From Nocardia exalbida NBRC 100660 (GTDB taxonomy: Bacteria; Actinomycetota; Actinomycetes; Mycobacteriales; Mycobacteriaceae): 64,000 bases of DNA. The stretch is taken from the NCBI RefSeq assembly GCF_000308575.1, contig NZ_BAFZ01000056.1, positions 1 through 64,000 on the forward strand, given 5' to 3'. Position numbers and translations under genes: made by a program. A model generated the notes under the pieces. The model was not told the origin of the DNA, ran no database searches, and saw only the letters and a program-made list of their open reading frames with translations. Of this stretch, positions 52,170 to 63,290 are shown in pieces. How positions within the stretch are numbered: position 1 is the stretch's first letter; the number at the start of each line of letters is the position of its first letter.

Positions 52170-53744
52170 CTACGATCCGACGATCGAGTGCTGGTCCGGC
52201 GGTGGCGAATACACCTCGTCGTCCAGTTGCAGCACCATGAATCCGTTGTCCGAGCACGCGACGTAGAGTTGCGTGCCGCGCCATTCCGGCGGCGAGAGAC
52301 ACCAGTCGGTGGACACGTCGCCGAAGGCGAGGCGACCGGTGCGCGCGGTGGTGGCATCCAGCGGATCGAACTCTCCCTCCAGCACGGCGCGCAGCGCCGA
52401 CGGCGCGCTCATCAGCGGAACGCCGATGATCGAGGCGAGCGCGTGCGGCGAGTTCCACAGGCTCAGGTTCTGCCCGGTGCGGGCGGGCGGGTTGTAGTAG
52501 GCGATCTCGCGGATGGCGTAGGGATCGCGGATGTCGAAGACCCGGATGCCCGAGGAGATCCACCCGCAGGCCAGGGCGGTCGGGTTCGCCTGCCGGTCCG
52601 CTGCGCAGTAGTGCGATTCGTAGGCGAAGGCGGAACCGCCCATGGAGGAGCCGATATTGCTGTCGAGATGCTGGGGCAGGTTGATCTCGAGCTTGATCTT
52701 GCCGACCACCTCGGGCGCGGTCTCGTCGGAGATGTCGATGAGTTTGACGCCGCCGGAACCGCCCTCGTCGACGGTGTAGAGGTAGGGTTTGCCGTCGTAG
52801 CTGACCGGGACACTGTGCTGGGTCGCCCAGCCGTCCGTCCAGAACGTCCGGCCGAGGTGGTGCACCTGCGGGTTCGGGTCGCGGCGCTGCACCGCGCTGA
52901 TGTCGAGGACGGTGAAGCCGCCGAGCGCGGAGATATACATCCGGTTGCCGTCGGGGCTGATGCCGAAGCCGTGTGCCTCGATGCCGGTCAGTCCCTGCCA
53001 GACGACGCGCGGGTTCGTCGGGTCGGTCAGGTCGACTGCGCTGACGAATCCGGGCGCGATTCCCGAAGCCCAGTACGTGTTGCCGTCGGGGGAGAAGCCG
53101 CCTTCGTGCGTGGTGATCGGCAGCGGCATCAGCAGATTCGTCCCAGGGCCGGGATTGAGCAGTCGCGGATGCGCGCAATCGGAGACGTCGTAGACCGACA
53201 GGTAGCCCACGCCCTCACCGACCGGCACACCCGTACCGACCAGCAGTTTGCGCTCGGTGTTGACCTTGAGGCTCTCCCAGGTGCCCGCGAGCATGGCGGG
53301 CTCGGTCAGCGTCATGGTCGGGCGCGGATGCGCCGGATCGGACACGTCGAGCACCTGGACGCCGCGCGCCTCGCCGATCAGGTCGCCGGGGAAGAACGAG
53401 CCGAGATAGGCGCAGTGCTCGAAGCTGGTGGAGGTGATGCCCGCACCGCGGCCCGCATAGCCGCCGACGAACGAGATATTGCACCGGTAGCCCTGCGTGC
53501 TGCGTCCACTGTCGCGGTCGGCGGCGGTGACATCGCCTTGCAGGCCGTTCTCGGGTGCGGCGCCCGGTCCGCAGTCGGCGCGGGGCACCGAGGTGCGCCC
53601 GACGTCGAGGAACTCCTGGACGGCGTTCCGGATCTCCGAAGGCGGATCGGCCGCGGCGCTGGCGGGCAGCAGCACGGCCGTGACCATGCCGATGGTGAGC
53701 AGAGCGAGCGGTTTGGTACGGCACAGCCTGGCCAGCGGGCGCAT
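52170..53744 (-). CDS. LVIVD-repeat secreted protein
   Basis: A 524-residue secreted protein: signal peptide (about 1-36, AXA end), then a beta-propeller-like set of LVIVD repeats (VQVLDVSDPAHPRP, LSVYDVSDCAHPRL, FTVLDISAVQRRD, VKLIDISDETAP, IRVFDIRDPYAI). The ATG after the GTTGGGGG sequence is chosen over an upstream TTG. The fold suggests protein-protein interaction outside the cell. Genes of this pair commonly sit together in actinobacteria, but no activity is known. Confidence 0.83.
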   Translation of the reverse strand: MRPLARLCRTKPLALLTIGMVTAVLLPASAAADPPSEIRNAVQEFLDVGRTSVPRADCGPGAAPENGLQGDVTAADRDSGRSTQGYRCNISFVGGYAGRGAGITSTSFEHCAYLGSFFPGDLIGEARGVQVLDVSDPAHPRPTMTLTEPAMLAGTWESLKVNTERKLLVGTGVPVGEGVGYLSVYDVSDCAHPRLLNPGPGTNLLMPLPITTHEGGFSPDGNTYWASGIAPGFVSAVDLTDPTNPRVVWQGLTGIEAHGFGISPDGNRMYISALGGFTVLDISAVQRRDPNPQVHHLGRTFWTDGWATQHSVPVSYDGKPYLYTVDEGGSGGVKLIDISDETAPEVVGKIKLEINLPQHLDSNIGSSMGGSAFAYESHYCAADRQANPTALACGWISSGIRVFDIRDPYAIREIAYYNPPARTGQNLSLWNSPHALASIIGVPLMSAPSALRAVLEGEFDPLDATTARTGRLAFGDVSTDWCLSPPEWRGTQLYVACSDNGFMVLQLDDEVYSPPPDQHSIVGS

Positions 53745-53902
53745 CCTCGCGACCCCCAACTTCGTCGTCGAGCTTGGCTACCAGAGTGACTGGGACAGTC
53801 AGCACTGAACTGACTGAATGGTAGTAATCAGCGGTAACTTCCGAGGAGGGTTTCGTCGAATCCGCACGGATCCGGGAAGTTTTCCGGTGGGCTGCGGCGG
53901 CG

Positions 53903-54835
53903 TCAGCGCGGGTGGATCGATTCCGTGTACTCTTCTGCGACAGCGTCGGATGCCAGCAGTTCGTCGCAGACGCTCAGAAAGGTTCGGCGCAGTTCGGCGG
54001 CGCGTTCGGCCAGCGCGGACTGGGCGCGGACGTACTCGGCTCGTCCGGCGGGCGTCTCGATGCGCACCGGGTCGTAGCCGAACTCGGACAGGTCGTAGGG
54101 GCTGGCGCGCATGTCGAGTTCGCGTGCGGCGCAAGCCGACTCGAAGCAATCCAGCAACAACTCCGAAGAGATCAACGGGACCAGCTTGAAGCCCCACTTG
54201 TACAGGTCCATGTTCGCGTGCAGACAGCCCGGCTGTTCGCGGTGGATCTGGTCGTCGCGGGTGAGCGGCTCGGCATTGCGGCCGACGGCGTCCGGGGTGA
54301 AGAAGCGGTAGGCGTCGAAATGCGTGCACCGCAGCGACATCGAGTCGACCACCGCGTCGGTGCCCGCGCGCCCGAGTCGCAGTGGCACCTTCTGGTGGCG
54401 GATATCGTCGGTCCGATACACCATGGCCCATTCGTGCAGGCCGAAACAGGACAGCTGGGCGGGGCGGGACGCGGTGGCGCGCAGCAGTTTCGCGACGAAC
54501 GCGACGGTGTCCCTGCGTTTGACCAGGTAGGCGGGATCGGCCGTGTAGACGCTCCGACCGGCGGGATCGCCGGTTGTCGAGCCGGTCGCTTCGTCGGCAC
54601 GGTGATACCCACGGGCGCCGTCGTACTCGGCGGCATCCGCCAGGCCGATGCCGTATCCCGGATGCCAGCGCCGTAATTGGGCGGGTTTGTGTCCGTAGTA
54701 GGTGAACAAGAAGTCGATCACCGGGTGCGAGGACCCTTGTGCCCGCCGTTCGAGATAGGGCCCGACCAGATCGTCCAGCCGGGCCCGGTGCGCGGCGGCG
54801 GATGCCCGCCACCGCGCACCGGACAACACCCGCAT
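53903..54835 (-). CDS. Protein annotated as 3-methyladenine DNA glycosylase
   Basis: A 310-residue actinobacterial protein of the family called 3-methyladenine DNA glycosylase in databases (CTHFDAYRFFTP, HANMDLYKWGFKLVPLI). The annotation rests on remote similarity, and the activity is unverified. GAGGTG lies eight bases before the chosen ATG. It sits between the LVIVD gene and the CNNM pair. Confidence 0.75.
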   Translation of the reverse strand: MRVLSGARWRASAAAHRARLDDLVGPYLERRAQGSSHPVIDFLFTYYGHKPAQLRRWHPGYGIGLADAAEYDGARGYHRADEATGSTTGDPAGRSVYTADPAYLVKRRDTVAFVAKLLRATASRPAQLSCFGLHEWAMVYRTDDIRHQKVPLRLGRAGTDAVVDSMSLRCTHFDAYRFFTPDAVGRNAEPLTRDDQIHREQPGCLHANMDLYKWGFKLVPLISSELLLDCFESACAARELDMRASPYDLSEFGYDPVRIETPAGRAEYVRAQSALAERAAELRRTFLSVCDELLASDAVAEEYTESIHPR

Positions 54836-54872
54836 GATCACCGCACCTCGCGCGCGCCGGTGCTGCCGACCG

Positions 54873-55937
54873 TCATTCGCCTACCCGGTGCGTTCCGTCT
54901 CGGACGGTGCCGACGAACTCCTCGACCAAGTCCTCCAGGGCGACGATCCCGGTGGTGTTGCCCCGGTCGTCGACCACGCGGCCGAGATGGCTGTTGGTGC
55001 GGCGCAGCCGGGCGAGCGCCTCGTAGAGCGTGGTCTTCATGCCGACCGTCGGCAGCGGGCGGATGTCGGTGCGCGGGATCGGCGTCCCCGGACCGGCGCT
55101 CTCGTCGGCGACCTTGTCGAGCACGTCCTTGACGTGCAGGTACCCGACCAGTGAGCCGTCGCTCGCCCGCACCGGGAAGCGGGAGAAGCCGGTCTCGGCG
55201 ACGGCGGACTCGATGTCCCCGAGCGTGGTCCCGTTACCGCGCAGCGGGATCGATCGGGTCGCGTCAAGAGGCACCATCACGTCGGCGACCACGCGGTCGC
55301 TGGTGCCGAGGGCCTGGGTGAGACGGCGGTGCTCCTCCTCGTCGAGCAGCCCCTCGGAGCGGGACTCACCGATCATCTCGGCCAGTTCGACCGTCGAGAC
55401 GGTGGCCTCGAGTTCGTCCTTCGGCTCGATCCGCAGCAGGCGCAGCGACAGATTGGCGGCCAGGTTGTACAGCGCGATGAGCGGGCGGGCCAGCCGCAGC
55501 CACATCAGGTGCAACGGCACCAGCAACAGCGCGCTGCGTTCCGGTCCGGCCAGCGCGATGTTCTTCGGGATCATCTCGCCGAACAGGATGTGCAGGATGA
55601 CCACGATGGTCAGCGCGACGGCGAACGCCACCGGGTGCAGCAGCTGTTCGGGCAGGCCGAGCAGCTCGAACGGACCTTCCAGCAGGTGGGCGAAGGCGGG
55701 TTCGCCGACGCGGCCGAGCAGGATCGAGCAGATGGTGATGCCCAGCTGCGCGGCCGCGAGCATCATCGAGAGGTTCTCGCCCGCCCGGATGACGGTGTTC
55801 GCGTTGCGCTTGCCCTGTGCGGCGAGCGCTTCCAATCGGTCGCGGCGGGCGGAGATGAGCGCGAACTCGGCCGCGACGAAGAAGGCGTTGCCGCCCAGCA
55901 GCACCACGGTGAGCAGGACGCCGAGCAGGTCACCCAT
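54873..55937 (-). CDS. CNNM-type membrane protein with CBS pair (Rv1841c-like)
   Basis: A 354-residue protein with the N-terminal DUF21/CNNM membrane domain (four helices up to about 150) and two CBS domains (about 200-350). It lacks the C-terminal CorC_HlyC domain. CNNM/CorC proteins are associated with magnesium or divalent-ion export. AAGGAG precedes the start, and its ATG overlaps the partner's stop by eight bases. Confidence 0.88.
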   Translation of the reverse strand: MGDLLGVLLTVVLLGGNAFFVAAEFALISARRDRLEALAAQGKRNANTVIRAGENLSMMLAAAQLGITICSILLGRVGEPAFAHLLEGPFELLGLPEQLLHPVAFAVALTIVVILHILFGEMIPKNIALAGPERSALLLVPLHLMWLRLARPLIALYNLAANLSLRLLRIEPKDELEATVSTVELAEMIGESRSEGLLDEEEHRRLTQALGTSDRVVADVMVPLDATRSIPLRGNGTTLGDIESAVAETGFSRFPVRASDGSLVGYLHVKDVLDKVADESAGPGTPIPRTDIRPLPTVGMKTTLYEALARLRRTNSHLGRVVDDRGNTTGIVALEDLVEEFVGTVRDGTHRVGE

Positions 55938-57312
55938 GGCTGTGCTCCTTGGTCGCGAGGGCGTCGGCGTCGACCGGGATCAACCGGACCCGGTCGATGC
56001 GCCGTCCGTCCATGCGCTCCACCCGCGCGATCCAGCCGCCCGCGTCGGGGCTGTCGGCCGTCGTCCACTGCTGCGAGCGAGGATTCGGCAACACGACCTC
56101 GTCACCCGTCACCGGGATGCGGCCGAGCCTGGTCAGCACGAGGCCGCCCAGGGTCTCGTACTCGCCCTCGGGGGCGTCGTATCCGGTGGCCCGGGAGACC
56201 TCGTCGATGCGCAGCAGGCCCGAGCAGTCCCAGCCGTCGGAGACGCGCCGCACGTCGCGCTCCTCCTCGTCGTGCTCGTCGCGGACGTCACCGAGGATCT
56301 CCTCGATGATGTCCTCCATGGTGACCATGCCCGCGGTGCCGCCGTACTCGTCCACGACGAGGGCGACCTGCATGCCGTCGGCGCGGACGCGTTCGAGCAC
56401 CTCGTCGCCGTCCAAGCTGGCCGGCACGATCGGGACCGGCTGGGCGAGCCGGTGCAGGGGGATCGTCCGGCGCGCGTGCACCGGGCGGGTGAAGGCCTGC
56501 TTGACGTGCACGAAGCCGAGGGTGTTGTCGAGGTCGCCGTCGATCACCGGAAAGCGCGAGTAGCCGGTGCGGCCTGCCGCGTCGATCAGGTCGGCGATGG
56601 TGTCGTCCTTGTCCAATGCTTCGATCTTCACCCGCGGGGTCATCAGTTCCTCGGCGCTGCGCTCGCCGAACTGCAGGGAACGGTCCATCACCTGGGCGGT
56701 GGGCTGGTCGAGCGCGCCGCGCAGGGCGGAGGTGCGCACCAGGGAGCCGAGTTCCTGCGGCGAGCGGGCCGAGCGCAACTCCTCGGCGGGTTCGACGCCG
56801 AGCCTGCGGACGACCCAGTTGGCGGTGCCGTTGAGGAAATGGATCATCCACTTGAACACCACCGAGAAGGCGATCATCGGTCCGGCCGTGACGCGTGCGG
56901 TGCCCAGTGGCTTGGCGATGGCGATGTTCTTGGGCACCAGCTCGCCGTAGATCATCGACAGCGAGGTGGCCAGGATCAGCGCCAGCGTCAGGGCCAGACC
57001 GCTCGCGGCGGCTTCGCTCAGCCCGGCGGCGGCGAACAGCGGATTCAGCAGCCTGGCCAGCACCGGCTCGGCGATGTAGCCGGTGATCAGCGTGGTGATG
57101 GTGATCCCGAGCTGGGCGCCCGACAGCTGGAACGACAGGGTGCGATGCGCCTTGCGGACCATGCGGGCGCGGACGTCGCCGGTGCGGGCGTGCGCCTCGA
57201 CCGTACTGCGCTCCAGCGCGGTGAGGGAGAATTCCGCGGCGACGAACAGGGCCGTGCCCGCGGTGAGTGCGATGAACCCGATCAGGCTGAGCGCGGTGAG
57301 CGCGATCGACAT
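55930..57312 (-). CDS. CNNM/CorC-type membrane protein with CorC_HlyC domain (Rv1842c-like)
   Basis: A protein of about 460 residues: DUF21 membrane domain, CBS pair, and a C-terminal CorC_HlyC transport-associated domain (DEVSRATGYDAPEGEYETLGGL). It is translationally coupled to the shorter CNNM gene, and the two probably form a heteromer. ATG preceded by AGGTGG is chosen over an upstream GTG. Confidence 0.88.
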   Translation of the reverse strand: MSIALTALSLIGFIALTAGTALFVAAEFSLTALERSTVEAHARTGDVRARMVRKAHRTLSFQLSGAQLGITITTLITGYIAEPVLARLLNPLFAAAGLSEAAASGLALTLALILATSLSMIYGELVPKNIAIAKPLGTARVTAGPMIAFSVVFKWMIHFLNGTANWVVRRLGVEPAEELRSARSPQELGSLVRTSALRGALDQPTAQVMDRSLQFGERSAEELMTPRVKIEALDKDDTIADLIDAAGRTGYSRFPVIDGDLDNTLGFVHVKQAFTRPVHARRTIPLHRLAQPVPIVPASLDGDEVLERVRADGMQVALVVDEYGGTAGMVTMEDIIEEILGDVRDEHDEEERDVRRVSDGWDCSGLLRIDEVSRATGYDAPEGEYETLGGLVLTRLGRIPVTGDEVVLPNPRSQQWTTADSPDAGGWIARVERMDGRRIDRVRLIPVDADALATKEHSHG

Positions 57313-57562
57313 CGTCAGCACCACCTGCACGGTGCTGCGAGACGGCCTGGGAGGAATGGGACTACTGCGGGGAGGAGGACGCCGGGTCGGTCACCCGGCT
57401 CGGTAGAGGAGCCCTCCTGTGCGGCGCCCTCGGACGCGGGTGACAACTGGATCCTTTCGCGAATGTGTCGTGGTGCCGGTGGCCGGCAACCACCATGCTA
57501 CCGGCCCACGCGCGAAGCGGCGTGGGCCGGTGCCGGTGCCGGTGCGATGCGCGTGTCGGCGC

Positions 57563-60053
<2,491 letters not shown>

Positions 60054-60057
60054 CCGA

Positions 60058-61659
60058 CTAGTTTGCTGTGCGATTGCCTCTAGCGGGAGACTGCTGGGCT
60101 CGTACGGCGCGTCGCCGCGTCCGGCCCGCCGTGTCGCCGGACGCGGAAGCCGCGGTGCGGCCGGAGAACCCGCTTGTCGCGCCGGAATTGCGGGTGGCAG
60201 TGCCCTTGGCCGAGCCAGCGCCGCGCCCCACGGGGTTGCTCACGGTGACCTTCGCGGTGCCTCGGCGGCGCGCGGGCGCGGTGACCGCCTCGCCACCACG
60301 CCCCGTCCCGGCGGCCGATCGGCTCCCGGATTGCTTCGCCGCACCGGCGCCACGGCCACCGGCCGCGGTCTGCTCACCGCGCCTGCCCGGCTTGCGCCGA
60401 GCGGGTTTCGCGGAGGCCGCGGCAGGGGCGGCCACGGGTGCGGCCGCCGCCGCGATCGGAATACCGGATGGCTTGCGAGCGCCGGTGATCTCGATCAGCG
60501 TGCGGTCGCCGGGCCGGACCGCGACACCGTCCACCTCGACGCCCGCCTTGCGGGCCATCGTCTCGACGTCGCGGCGCTCTTCGTCCATCACCAGCGTGAC
60601 GACCACGCCGTCCTCGCCCGCGCGGGCGGTGCGCCCGGCCCGGTGCAGGTAAGCCTTCGGCTCCGGCGGGGGATCGACGTGCACGACGAGGGAGATCCCG
60701 TCCACGTGGATGCCGCGTGCCGCGACGTCGGTGGTGACCAGTACCGGCACCGAACCGTCGGCGAACGCGGCGAGGGTGCGGGTGCGGTTGTTCTGCGCCT
60801 TGCCGCCGTGCAGCACGCCCGCCGGGATGCCCGCGCCGCGCAGCTGCTTGGCGAGCCGGTCGGCGCCGTGCTTGGTGCGCACGAACATGATGGTCAGCCC
60901 GTCGCGGGCAGCGATCTCGGTGGCGACTGTCCGTTTGGCCACTTTGTCACCGACGAACAGCAGATGATGCGACATCGTGCTGACCGCCGCCGACGGCGGT
61001 GCGGTGGAGTGCGTGACCGGGGCGCGCAGGTAGCGCTTGACCAGTTTGTCCACCTCGCCGTCCAGCGTGGCGGAGAACAGCAGGCGCTGGCCGTCGCGCG
61101 GTGTGCGGTCCAGCAACTTGGTCACCTGCGGCAGGAAGCCCATGTCGGCCATGTGGTCGGCCTCGTCCAGGGCGGTGATCAGCACCTCGGACAGGTCGGC
61201 GGACCCTTGCGCGATGAGGTCGGCGAGTCGCCCCGGCGTGGCGATGAGCAGATCGACGCCGCGGGCGAGCCGGTCGGCTTGACGCTTGATGGGGGCGCCG
61301 CCGACCACCGAGGCCACCCGCAGGCCGAGCGCGAGCGCCGGTTCGTCGAGCGCTCGCTCGATCTGCGCGGCCAGTTCGCGGGTCGGCACCAGCACGAGTC
61401 CGCGTGGACGGCCCGGCTTGGCCGAAGCGCCCATCAAGCGGGCGAGCATCGGGAGGCCGAAGGCCAAGGTCTTTCCGGAACCGGTCGGCCCGCGGCCGAG
61501 TACGTCCTTGCCTGCCAGGACGTCCGGCGCCGTGGCGGCCTGGATCGGGAACGGCGTCTCGATGCCGTCGCGTCGCAGTGCCTGGATGAGCACGGCGGGC
61601 AGGCCCAGTTCCGCGAAGGTCGCGGTGGGCGCGGCGGCGACGGTGGTCGAGGGGGTCAC
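60058..61659 (-). CDS. DEAD-box RNA helicase
   Basis: A 533-residue RhlE-type helicase: GPTGSGKT (57-64), PTRELAAQ, DEAD in ALDEADHM, SAT, and HRAGRTARAGEDG are the conserved motifs. A basic, low-complexity Arg/Lys/Ala tail follows from about residue 410. It unwinds structured RNA, probably in ribosome assembly or cold adaptation. The GTG start has only a distant AAAGG. A 180-base upstream gap could hold a leader. Confidence 0.9.
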   Translation of the reverse strand: MTPSTTVAAAPTATFAELGLPAVLIQALRRDGIETPFPIQAATAPDVLAGKDVLGRGPTGSGKTLAFGLPMLARLMGASAKPGRPRGLVLVPTRELAAQIERALDEPALALGLRVASVVGGAPIKRQADRLARGVDLLIATPGRLADLIAQGSADLSEVLITALDEADHMADMGFLPQVTKLLDRTPRDGQRLLFSATLDGEVDKLVKRYLRAPVTHSTAPPSAAVSTMSHHLLFVGDKVAKRTVATEIAARDGLTIMFVRTKHGADRLAKQLRGAGIPAGVLHGGKAQNNRTRTLAAFADGSVPVLVTTDVAARGIHVDGISLVVHVDPPPEPKAYLHRAGRTARAGEDGVVVTLVMDEERRDVETMARKAGVEVDGVAVRPGDRTLIEITGARKPSGIPIAAAAAPVAAPAAASAKPARRKPGRRGEQTAAGGRGAGAAKQSGSRSAAGTGRGGEAVTAPARRRGTAKVTVSNPVGRGAGSAKGTATRNSGATSGFSGRTAASASGDTAGRTRRRAVRAQQSPARGNRTAN

Positions 61660-61838
61660 GAGGTGGATGTGCCTTTCGTCGCACGGCGCGTGCCAGCGGA
61701 ACGCGCTGTTCGGTGGGGTGAAGAGCGGCGCACGATGCGGTTCACCGCGCTGGGCGCGGGCTATGACGCGCGCCGGGTGGAGCGAGAGGGTGCGGCCGAC
61801 CGGAGGCGGGCCGAGTTTCCAGGATACGTGCCGGGGAG

Positions 61839-62777
61839 TCAGCTGTGGAACAGGCGGCTCAGTTCCACGAGCCAGGGTACGGCCACGGCCTGGGTCGGCA
61901 CCACCAGTATTGCGGCCGAGCCGAGGTAGGCGGCCGTGGCGATGCGGATGTCACCGATCCGCTCGCTGAGTCGCTGGATGCGGATGAGCGTGGTCGGGCC
62001 GCCCGCGGCGAGCGCGCCTTGCGGCGCGGTGGATTTCGCGCACGCGACGAGGGCGCGGGCCAGCGGCTTCGGACCGGTGACCTTGACCGCCGAGTCGTCG
62101 GCGAGCAGTTCGATGAGCAGTTTGACCGAGCCGAGCGCGGCCTTGCTGCGCACCACCCTCGGGAACGCCTCGTGCACCGCCGTGAACGCCTCCAGCACGA
62201 GATCGTGCCTGGCCCGCAGGTGCGAGCGTTCGTGGCTGACGATGGCGGTGACCTCGGCGTCGGCGAGATTGGTCAGGGTGCCCTCGCTGAGCACGACGCG
62301 CTGGCGCAGACCGGGCAGGCAGTAGGCGATGGGCTCGGTCGCGGCCAGCACCCGGATGTCGGCCGCGCGCCGGTGCGGACCGCTCTGGTCGAGCAGATCC
62401 ACGAGCATGCGGTGGCGCGCCCGTCGCCTGCGGGTGTGCACGCCGACCCGGATGACCGCGTAGATCAGCCGGGCGCCGACCAGCAGGGTCAGCGCGAAGA
62501 CGAACACGTAGGCCAGCCACAGCGGCAGGCCGAGCGCGTCGATCTCCCGGGTCGGCGCGGTGGTCGGGCGGCCGTCGGGGCCGGGCACGAGCAGTTCGGC
62601 GGCGATGGCCAGCCCGGAGCCGAAGGCGCTGAGCACGGCGGCGAGCGCGATGGCCTGCCAGAGCACCAGCGCGGCGCGGGGCGTCCGGTATGTCCAGGTC
62701 GCCCGGCTGAGCAAGGCCGGGGCAGGCCCCGCGAGAAGCAATGCGAGTCCGGCGAAGACCGGCGCGGTTGCGTTCAT
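61839..62777 (-). CDS. M56-family metallopeptidase (BlaR1-like)
   Basis: A 312-residue membrane protease with an HEXXH zinc site (His182-Glu183-Arg-Ser-His186, VSHERSHL) and about four membrane helices. It lacks the C-terminal penicillin-binding sensor of staphylococcal BlaR1, so it receives another cue. It follows the BlaI-like gene by 43 bases on the same strand. Equivalent to Rv1845c. Confidence 0.88.
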   Translation of the reverse strand: MNATAPVFAGLALLLAGPAPALLSRATWTYRTPRAALVLWQAIALAAVLSAFGSGLAIAAELLVPGPDGRPTTAPTREIDALGLPLWLAYVFVFALTLLVGARLIYAVIRVGVHTRRRRARHRMLVDLLDQSGPHRRAADIRVLAATEPIAYCLPGLRQRVVLSEGTLTNLADAEVTAIVSHERSHLRARHDLVLEAFTAVHEAFPRVVRSKAALGSVKLLIELLADDSAVKVTGPKPLARALVACAKSTAPQGALAAGGPTTLIRIQRLSERIGDIRIATAAYLGSAAILVVPTQAVAVPWLVELSRLFHS

Positions 62778-62820
62778 CGACTCAGCTCACTGCGTTGTGG
62801 GGCCAGGGCGCCCGAGGAGT

Positions 62821-63219
62821 CTACTGCGGCGGCGGCGCCGAGTCCTCGTCCTCGGTAGCTTCGAGCTTAGCGAGTGCTTCGCGCAAGGCGGCAGCCTCGT
62901 CCTTGCCGACCTGCTCCACGAAGTGCACCAGCGCGGCGGCGCGGCTGCCCGCCGCGTCGGCCTGCTGTAGGGCGTCGACCATCAGACTGGCCACCAGTTC
63001 GTCCCGGGTGTGCACGGGCGCGTACCGGTGCGCGCGGTCGTCGCGCCGCTGCACCACGAGGTTCTTCTTCGCGAGGCGTTGCAGCACGGTCATCACCGTG
63101 GTGTACGCGAGCTCGCGGCGTGCGGCGAGCGCCTCGTGCACCTGCCGGACCGTTTGTGGTTCGTCGGCCGACCACAACTGGTCCATGACCGCTTTCTCGA
63201 GTTCACCAAGACCTGCCAT
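62821..63219 (-). CDS. blaI: BlaI/MecI/CopY-family repressor
   Basis: A 132-residue repressor with an N-terminal winged helix (ELAYTTVMTVLQRLAKKNLV, about 36-60) and a C-terminal dimerisation helix. The protease partner presumably cleaves it. The ATG has TAAAAT six bases upstream and no ribosome site. A TACTACA/TGTCGTA operator lies 35 bases upstream. Equivalent to Rv1846c. Confidence 0.92.
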   Translation of the reverse strand: MAGLGELEKAVMDQLWSADEPQTVRQVHEALAARRELAYTTVMTVLQRLAKKNLVVQRRDDRAHRYAPVHTRDELVASLMVDALQQADAAGSRAAALVHFVEQVGKDEAAALREALAKLEATEDEDSAPPPQ

Positions 63220-63225
63220 CCCACA

Positions 63226-63231
63226 ATTTTA
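63226..63231 (-). promoter_or_regulatory. -10 (TAAAAT) of the leaderless blaI transcript
   Basis: TAAAAT, TGTGGG, then ATG. Confidence 0.6.
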
Positions 63232-63253
63232 GGTACTCAACGACGCCGATGCG

Positions 63254-63270
63254 TACTACAGGGTGTCGTA
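63254..63270. promoter_or_regulatory. BlaI-type operator
   Basis: TACTACA and TGTCGTA around GGG: an imperfect palindrome with the TACA/TGTA-type half-sites of BlaI/MecI operators, at the -35 position of the blaI promoter. Confidence 0.55.
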
Positions 63271-63290
63271 ACCATGAAATAGCTGGTGTG

